Below, piece after piece: positions 56,791 through 64,000 of a stretch of DNA of 64,000 bases. The stretch's first letter is position 1. Each line of letters starts with the position of its first letter. Origin of the DNA: Cryptomeria japonica (taxonomy: Eukaryota; Streptophyta; Pinopsida; Cupressales; Cupressaceae); contig NC_081412.1 of NCBI RefSeq assembly GCF_030272615.1, positions 697,914,656 to 697,978,655 on the forward strand, given 5' to 3'. A program made the position numbers and the translations under genes. The notes under the pieces are model-generated. The model saw only the letters and a list, made by a program, of their open reading frames with translations. It searched no databases and was not told where the DNA came from.

Positions 56791-59180
56791 TATGGAGTGG
56801 AGTATTATGTGGATGGCTTAATGAGATATTATCATGCTCAGAAAAGTGAGGTTATGAGGCCCTGTCATATGAGCCACCATGGTTTGGAATTTGTCAGCAT
56901 CCAGATCTTGAGGTACATTTGTTTCCAATAATGCTTGTTCCAATATGTCTTTGTGTTTTGGCGAAAGTTTCAGCAACTCAAGTATAGATATTTGAGCGGG
57001 AGTTTTGCATAGTTGACTAACTAGATCATATTGAATTTTGGGTACGGTGTTTGTTGTTGACATATGTCCCTTTAAGATACATTTTTGAGCTTTGGTAGTT
57101 ACGTTGATGGATTCATGCTCACGCCTGTCTTTGATTGTGATAACATTGACTTGATTCTCCTCAGCTGATATGTGATTGATGGTGTTATTGTATATGTGAT
57201 TGATACGAGATCCACTTGTATCATTTGAGGTTGAAGCTCCATCCTTGTTGTAGTTTGGAAGAGGATTTTTGAAAGCTTCGTGGTCACCATTTGTCTTGAG
57301 ACCATCGACCATTAAATCACCTCTATCACTCATGTCCCGGACAATGTGTTCAGCCTCATGCAACCATTTGTTTGATGACCTTTGTTGTGATGAAAATCAC
57401 AAAAGTGTGAGTCATTCCACTAGGGTGGTTTGATTTGTGGTTCAAAGTTGTTGATTGCAGGTAAAGAGATAATTTTTTTCACCAGGAGTTCTCTGAATGT
57501 TGACTCCAGTGATTTCCCTAGTGGTGTATAAATATATTTTGGAAAGTTGTTTGCATTACCCCATGAGTTTGGATTAGGTCCCCTATTGGTGTAATTGTTT
57601 TGGGTATTGTTGGTGTTGTTTGTGTTGAGTTGATCTTGATTGGTATTTGGTGCATAAGCATTAGTTCCTGGGTTAGCACTTTTGGGATTCTTTGTAACTT
57701 GAGGATTACCTGATAATGCGAGCACGGACTGCTTTGATTTTGGATCATTCATTTCATTTCCTCCTTCATTTCCATTGTTTTTGTTTCTGGTCCAGAATCT
57801 GGATTTGTCCAAGCTGTTGTTGTTTTGGTTGTTGTAATTGGATGAGCATGTTCCTTCTTTAAAAAATTTCAACGTTCCCTTCTTGACACATGCCTCCTCT
57901 ACTTGGATGCCATTCTCAATCAATTTAGAAAAAGATGGTATGCATTGGAGTTTGAGTCTGTAACTCATCTCACTATTCAAGTTATCAATGAAAATTTCCA
58001 TCTTTTCCTTTTCAGGCACATCTCGAGGATATCTTGAAACCATATGCCGCCAACGTTGAAGGAATATCATGAATGTTTCATTGTTTTTCTGTTTGGTGTT
58101 ATAGACGTCTAACATGGTGATAGCATGTTGAATGTTATAAGAATATTGAGTTATCAATTTGTTGAATAGTTCATTGAATGATCTGATGGGAGATGTGATT
58201 TTGGATAACCATTCCATTGTTTGCCCTCCCAAGCTTCTTGGGAACAACCTCATCAAATAGGTATCATCATGAGTGAATTCAAGACTCATTGTATAGAATT
58301 CTCAAACATGATCATAGGGATCACTTTTCCCATCATATTTGTCAAATTTGGTAACATCTGAGTTTGGAGGAAAAGGTATCATGTTCAATCTTCTGTCAAA
58401 CGGATAAGGACAAATTTTAGTTAAGGAATATCGTACGGTTGTCCCTTGTTGCATGTCTTGCATTTGTCTTTGTAACATTTGCATTCATTGAGTAAGAGCA
58501 ATCAAAGGTGCATTATTTTGCTAAGGGAAGAATTCTTCCCTTGCATTAATTCTAGGTTGAAATGATGTATGGAATGGTATGTTTTGCTCGGCGATGTTTT
58601 GCTCTGGGATGTTTTTCTCAGGTATATTGTGTTCAGGAATATCTTGCTCAAGGTCACGTGCCTCTTCTTCTCATTTTTGTTCTTGATATTCGTAATGTTG
58701 AGATCTTGTTCTAAAAATATCCATGTCAAAATCTTTAGGAAGTTTAACCCCTTTGCTTGTGAGCATGAGTAGGTATTTTTCCTTGTCATTTTCCATGAGT
58801 CTTTCCAGAAGTCTTTGGAACAAAGCACTCTCTTGACATTCTTGAAGAAGTTCCTCAGAAATTTTGGTGTCCTCTAGATTTAGATATTCAAAAGGATTTG
58901 ATAATCACCGGTTCATATTGGATTCTGATTGCATTTCACTTTGTTTGTTTCGTTGAGAGCAAGTAACAACAGGCATCTTGTAGAAGCTTTCTATGACAAA
59001 AGGAATGAACTCTTCTTCAATGTTTTGTTTAGGGGTTGGTGGTTCAAATTGGGGTATGTTGTAAGTGATGCACTCTATGGGAAAGAATGCTAGATTGATC
59101 TTTCCTCCATGATTTATTTGTTGGCTAAATGCTGACTTTTGACAGAATGCTCTACTCCTCAATGGTTCCTTGTCAAATTC
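56791..59180 (-). pseudogene. Element D Gag
   Basis: The start is unclear; the frame opens near 59180 without an ATG. A Gln/Glu-rich N-terminal part (EQDIPEHNIPEKNIPEQ) is followed by the retrotransposon Gag core (KFDKYDGKSDPYDHV; LFPRSLGGQTMEWL; FIDNLNSEMSYRLKLQ), an Asn-rich stretch, and a zinc-finger-like CDFHHNKGHQTNGC near 57380. After that comes a segment ending QTMVAHMTGPHNLTF that leads to the protease. In-frame TAG/TAA/TGA codons occur at 58905, 58502, 58302, 57420 and 56818. Gag would form the particle that packages the RNA. Confidence 0.8.
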
Positions 59181-59825
59181 ATTTGTCTTGTTCTAAAGAT
59201 ATAATCAGATATGATGAAGGAATGTTCGATGAGATTTGAAGAGTTGATGATTGATGTATAAAAAATTATTTCTTTTGCCAAGTTTCAAAGAACTCGGTTG
59301 TTGTTTCTTCAACTTAGTGTTATGATAAATATTCTTTCTTCTTAGAATATGAGGATTAGTCATGCACAAGCGATCAATGGTTTCCTTTGATTTGTTTTGG
59401 ATTCAGTTTAGCTTGTTTTATAAACTCAAGTTCTACTCTATCAAAGTGAAGGTTTAGATGCCCCCTCATGACAAAGTGCATCAAATGATATGGAATGCAA
59501 GCTTTCCTGATATGGAAACTTGATTTGACAACTTGGAGTTTTAAACAAGTGTGTTTTGGGATAGAAAAATCTGTTTGATTTTAAAGGACCTGTTTGCCAC
59601 TTGTGATGATGTTTCCTGATTTTGATAGGATAGATATGTTTATCGTGTGACTAGTTTCAGATTTGAGACAACTCTACTTGATGGAAATTTGTTTTTAAAA
59701 ATATCTTTTGATACTCTATTTTTGGTTTTCTGATTGATGAGCATTCAGGCTGATGAAGGAAATCCTTCGAAATTGTTTTCAAAATTTTCAAAATTGACCT
59801 CTGTTTTGCCCCCTATTTTTCTGGA

Positions 59826-60190
59826 TTTTGCTATGCGCTAAAATAGAGACACTGTGTGCTATAGAGTGTTCTCAAAGTGCTAATGAAATGACCCCACGTG
59901 CTATGTAGCCCCCTGTTATGCGCTAATTGGTTAATATTGTTTAATTTTGCTCCAATTTTGGCTCACAAGATCATGTGCTAATATGAGCCACCTATGCGCT
60001 ATTGGTGAAACTCTACGTGCAAAAGGTTGGCTTCCACACGCTAAACTGTTTGCAAGACGCGCTAACTGAAACTGTTTGTTTTTATGTTCTGGTGAAGCAC
60101 TACTATTAAGACTTTAGGCACTAAAGATAAGGTTTAATGCGCTAAAATATAGTCGCCACGTGCCAAGATGTTGCTCTCATGTGCTAAACT
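59826..60190 (-). repeat. Leader array 1 of GCGCTA words (element D)
   Basis: About 14 copies of GCGCTA or decayed GTGCTA, CACGCTA and CGTGCC forms at 15-40-base spacing on the plus strand, so TAGCGC in the sense of the element RNA. Confidence 0.8.
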
Positions 60191-61083
60191 GTCTTGACTT
60201 GGTTGTTTTTCTGCAATTAGGGAATTTTGCCTTGAGTTTTTAGTGTTGATAGATGATTTCCTAAAGTAACAAATGAAAGAACGGCACCAAAGAGACAACC
60301 ATTTTTCTTAATCTAAAAAATAAGTGTATGTTTTGCGAGGATGTGTTCAAATCCCTAATGTTTCAACAAATTGAAATACAACATGCATTTCAATTAGACT
60401 CTTTATTCAAGGGTCATAAGCAATATCATAGCCCACTAGTCTCGATACTCCATCAGCTCAAGCAGCCATGTCACCCCCTAAGGGGTGCTCATTTTTTTGC
60501 CTTTTGCCAGAAATTAACCCAAAGTGAATTGCTTCACAATTGAGTAGTTATCTTGGGTGAGTAATCTTGGGGGTGGATTCTTCCCCACCCTTGCACTATG
60601 ATATTGTAAATATTTGGTTACTGACTCAACTCAAAGTTTCTATACTAAGGTTCATAATGAAGCTTCCTGTTTGGCCGTCAGTGATAAACTCCCTTAGGAG
60701 GCTTCCCAACCTTTAAAACAAAAGCTTTACGTATCTCAAAGATACTGGGGGAAGGCTAATCTCTGTGCACAACCATTAAAAATAACTTTCGTCACTTTCC
60801 ACTTTTGATTATAGTGGGTTGGAACACTTGGCTTCAAAATTGTTTCCCACTTAGGTCGTTCCCTTCACACCGGCCAAAAATGGCTTTAAGAGTTTTTTGA
60901 CCCCTCAAGAAGGTAGGCTTGCTAAAGGATTTATTACTTGGATTAAAGAAAGATTTAAGAGTGGTTTGGCCTTTTGATCACCCAATTAAGGGGAGAGCAT
61001 ATGCCTTCCACTTTCGAGACAAAGCACACAAGTTCCTTTTAACCCCTTAAAGCAATGATTTGTTAAACCTATATGGAGATGTT

Positions 61084-61741
61084 TGTTAAATTCTGTGAGA
61101 AGCAAGAATTGAGCCAGGATCTGATGTCGGTCATAGATCACATGCAACTCCAAGCAATGGATGATCGAAGATCAAAATAGCTAAATGAAGATAAATCTGA
61201 TATGAGAGTAAAATAGAGATAAAGAAGAATTTAGAGAAGACTCTCACCGAGCTATCACTTCACTTGTAAAGGTGAGAGTATATTGCTTATTATATAGAAA
61301 AATAATAGCATATACAACCAAGAGGTGCATTAACTCCCACCTCCATAAAAAGTGGGAGGTTTTACCTACTACCCCATAAAAGGTGGGAGGTTTTTACCTA
61401 CTTGGTAAATGCCAAAACATGTGGCATAACCTCCTTACATGAAAACAAAAAAGGAGTTATAAGAGGTGGCACATAAAGCCAAGAGAGGGTGAGAAACCCA
61501 ACTACCCCATAACCCACTTAGGAAATGACAAAATAGTGGTTATGAGAGGTGGCACAACAAGCCAAAAGAGGGTGTGTAACTCAACTACCCATGTGAGGTG
61601 GAGAGTTACACATGTAGCTAATGTATTCCGCCACGTGTCCTCATATTAACCACACCTAATAACCTAAGCAAGCTTAATAATATATGTGTAGGAAAAATAA
61701 ATACCCCCTAACATAAGGAAAATAAAAAAACTACACTAACA
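61084..61741. mobile_element. Solo LTR, 658 bp
   Basis: It begins TGTTAAATTC and ends ACACTAACA (TGTTA/TAACA inverted ends), flanked by a perfect 5-bp TSD ATGTT (61079-61083 and 61742-61746). No coding. Inside are two copies of CATAAAA(A/G)GTGGGAGGTTT (near 61350) and a repeated GAGGTGGCACA segment (61464 and 61543). It is not similar to the other LTRs here. Orientation is not assigned. Confidence 0.8.
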
Positions 61742-62354
61742 ATGTTGCTCCATGAAAACATGGTGTTCTTTTTAACTTTTCAAGGCAATGATTTTCTAAT
61801 CTGAAAAGAAGAACTTGGTCAACAAAATGAACACAATGTTTCATCAATAAAAGAAATTCAGCGAAAGGGGAAGATCTTCCCTCTTTAGTTGCAAAACAAA
61901 AGACTTTTGGGACTTTGTGTGGATCTTTACTTTGCTAAAAACTAAAATGGATCCTTTTATACACCAAAGGATGGTGAAGTTATTTTTTATCCATTTGTTT
62001 GTAAAAATTTGAAAAACAAATTTGATTTGTTCCTTTTACAACCCAATGTAAAAAAATTCTCTCCTAGAAAAGCAAGGAAAAATTTGTTTTGTGGTTCTTT
62101 TTAAAGCCCAAAATAAAAGTGAGTTCAGTTTTAAGAAGAATCAAAAGAAGTTTATATCTTTAACTAACTTAACTAAGTTAGTAAAAACTTTAAACTATTT
62201 AATGATCCTAAAACTAAGCTCCCACCTGTAAGAAATTTGTTAAAATCCTGCAAAATTCCAAGGGAAACTATTAGAAAATCTGTGGGTCTTTGTGGACTTC
62301 AAAAAGTCTAATTTTCACATTCGGTTACAGTTTCTAGTTTTTGCCTCAGTCTAT

Positions 62355-62610
62355 GATGCGCTACAGAACAAACTGTACGTGCTACAAGGTAATCTAGATG
62401 CACTATCAGAAATTCCCGACATGCTATGTTATGTTTCATATGTGCTACTTTGTTTTTCTCTTGTGCTAAGACCTACATGAAAGTATTAGTGGGGATGATG
62501 TGCTAAGGTAAAGACTACATGTTCTATAGAATAGACCCCATGCACTAAACAATGCATTGTAAGCGCTAAATGATACACCAGATGCGCTAAGGGATGTTCC
62601 CGACGCATTG
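62355..62610 (-). repeat. Leader array 2 of GCGCTA words (element D)
   Basis: About 12 copies of GCGCTA, GTGCTA or GCACTA on the plus strand at 15-35-base spacing, close to the 5' LTR. Confidence 0.75.
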
Positions 62611-62673
62611 ATTCCTATTTCCTGCTTACCTGCAGAAGTGTTTATTTTTAAAAACTGATTTGATTAATGGGGT

Positions 62674-62702
62674 AGTGCCCCACGGTGGGCACTAGAAATA
62701 TA
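62674..62702 (-). other. Primer-site region with hairpin (element D)
   Basis: Next to the LTR end on the minus strand: TATATTTCTAGTGCCCACCG. AGTGCCC (62674-62680) and GGGCACT (62687-62693) form a 7-bp stem with a 6-base loop. The PBS should begin here; I do not assign its tRNA. Confidence 0.5.
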
Positions 62703-64000
62703 TGTAGGAAAAGAAAGGCTATGAAACTTAAAATGTGAAAATTAAAGTTCAAAGAGGCTTGTCCACAGACCCACAGGATTTATTGGTGCAAGTTATGGAG
62801 TCATGAAAAATGACTCAACTTCCCAAGGATGGTTCCATGGTTCTCTATCTCACAAGGTCCCTCAAGCCAATGCCTTTGCTCTCATATCACTAAGCAAAGT
62901 GGCTTAGGGATGACTAATGCAAGATCAAGGGATGCTTATGATGGATTTAGTTATGAAAATGTATCCTATATATGCATGATTATACAAATGCAATAAACTA
63001 TATTATAAGATGACAAGATTAGTAGCAATACTATCCTAACATGATATACTAGTTTATGAGTTAAGCTAATGATAAAGGAAATAGTCTAAAATGCTTATTA
63101 GATTAATTCCTATTGCAAAGAGAAGCTAGATGTGCTAATAAAATTGAGCATAAATGAGATACTAAAGCTTGCATGGATCCTAAAAATGGAGGAATGAGAG
63201 CTCTATTTATAGTGAAAATAGGGGAATGGATGGTCAGGATTGAAAGAGCTAATCAAGGGTCAATTTTGAAAGTTGTCAATCCATGTTTACAATTTTTACC
63301 AATGAAATGGTGACAATTGTCAACATAAGGCTGGTTGAGAGGAGAGGTAGGAAGCATTAAATGCTTGAGAACACCTCATGGTTACCCTAGGAGGTAAGGG
63401 TTAAGGTTAGGTTAGGGTTATCCAATGGATAAAGCTTTTACCCAAAAGGTAAACTTTTGTGCAAAGGTTAAAGGAATAACCATGGTCAAAGCAATATTTT
63501 CTTGATGAGACCCTTGGGTTAGATGGAGGTTAAGTTAGTCAAAAATTCTCTAACCATGCCACTAAGGGTTAGTTAACCATTAATGGTTTGAAGATTTTGG
63601 GGACAAATTTGTAAGAGTCCTTCCAAATTAGGGGGCATTCAATAAGTTAGCTTATTGAATGGATAAAGGCTTTAATGCCTTTTGAAGACTATACTCCAAA
63701 TTTGAGAAGTGACCTCCTCAAATTTAGGGAAATGGGATAATGGATGGGATTAAGGTTAATTGATTAGGATTAGATGGATTCTAGAAGAAATTAGGAATAG
63801 GGCTGAGGATGCAAGTGGGAGATGTAGGAAAATGCAAGTGGGTGAGGGAAAATAGAATTAATTGAAATAAATTACTTTATTTCAATTTGGTTGTAATTTG
63901 GGAAATTGAATAAATTAGATTTATTCAATTTAGGGTGAACTATTAATTAAATGTAAATTTAATTAAAGTAGAGAGAAAGGGGTTTAATTGAATAAAATGA
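62703..64000 (-). repeat. 5' LTR of element D (cut by window end)
   Basis: TGTAGGAAAAG at 62703 aligns with TGCGGGAAAAG at 37665 and continues to the window end, 1,298 bp visible. There are about 45 extra bases near 62961-63008 relative to the left LTR. Confidence 0.9.
63204..63211 (-). promoter_or_regulatory. TATA box in the 5' LTR of element D
   Basis: The minus strand reads TATAAATAGAGCTC. It is the likely promoter of the full-length RNA of D. Confidence 0.7.

Larger units (their letters stand above)
59181..62702 (-). other. Element D 5' leader between PBS and gag
   Basis: Noncoding. It holds two GCGCTA word arrays (59826-60190, 62355-62610), a solo LTR (61084-61741) and otherwise unassigned sequence. 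60240-61080 shows no coding signal. Long leaders are normal in Tat elements. Confidence 0.6.
37665..64000 (-). mobile_element. Tat-type Ty3/gypsy retrotransposon D (right end outside window)
   Basis: The left LTR (37665-39089) matches 62703-64000, so this is one element read on the minus strand: 5' LTR, leader, gag (59180-56791), protease, G-patch, RT (split by Copia B), two RNases H, integrase (to 43966), 3' region with antisense PMD gene, PPT, 3' LTR. It inserted into Copia fragment F; the left flank is TTGCA (37660-37664), so TTGCA is expected after the right LTR. Copia B and a solo LTR are inserted in it. It is related to E but has a different LTR and a different intron word. Confidence 0.9.

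Noticed and set aside
1-64000. Host protein-coding, tRNA or rRNA genes
   Set aside because: Reading both strands, every frame with a recognisable domain belongs to a retroelement; no cloverleaf or rRNA-like stretch was seen, though without a covariance search a degenerate tRNA could be missed.

Overview
The window looks like intergenic DNA from a large plant genome. A gymnosperm is plausible, but the sequence alone does not fix the species. I see no ordinary host gene and no rRNA, tRNA or CRISPR. Nearly everything is LTR retrotransposon, nested several levels deep. Plant hallmarks are Tat-lineage Ty3/gypsy elements with a second, archaeal-type RNase H, Copia elements with an initiator-tRNA-Met primer site, plant mobile domain (PMD) reading frames, and a plant telomere-like TTTAGGG word in one LTR family.

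Layout. (1) 1-~10345: 3' part of Tat-type element E (+): protease, G-patch, RT, two RNases H, integrase, a long 3' region with an antisense PMD gene, polypurine tract (PPT) and 3' LTR. (2) ~10346-18372 and 32479-36244: unclassified host repeat 'X', with purine-rich blocks and a 5.2-kb array of a 70-bp unit built from two decamers and their reverse complements. (3) 18373-32478: element C (-), target-site duplication (TSD) CATAC, an LTR element with a zinc-knuckle gag and a 1,076-codon second ORF but no polymerase. It is split by Copia A (22158-29701, +, TSD GCTAG/ACTAG). (4) 36245-37664: fragment F of another Copia (-). (5) 37665->64000: Tat-type element D (-) with both LTRs (the right one cut by the window edge), gag, pol and its own antisense PMD gene. 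D is split by Copia B (46946-54513, -, TSD TCTGA/TCCGA) and carries a solo LTR (61084-61741, TSD ATGTT).

The most interesting system is shared by the two Tat elements. Each has, antisense to gag-pol and just inside the 3' LTR, a TATA box, a short first exon, a GT-AG intron in the same phase, and a PMD-coding second exon. Each intron holds an array of a short CpG-rich word that differs between the elements: ACGCG in E, TAGCGC in D. D repeats its word in the 5' leader in the opposite orientation. This resembles systems in which a transposon encodes a factor that reads its own family-specific motif array; that function is inference.

All elements are decayed. Comparing E with D shows directly that several premature stops are C-to-T changes (CAG to TAG, CGA to TGA, TGG to TAG), as expected from deamination of methylated cytosine. 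Copia A/B and element C share the primer site, the PPT and the first LTR bases, so C may depend on proteins from A/B-type elements.
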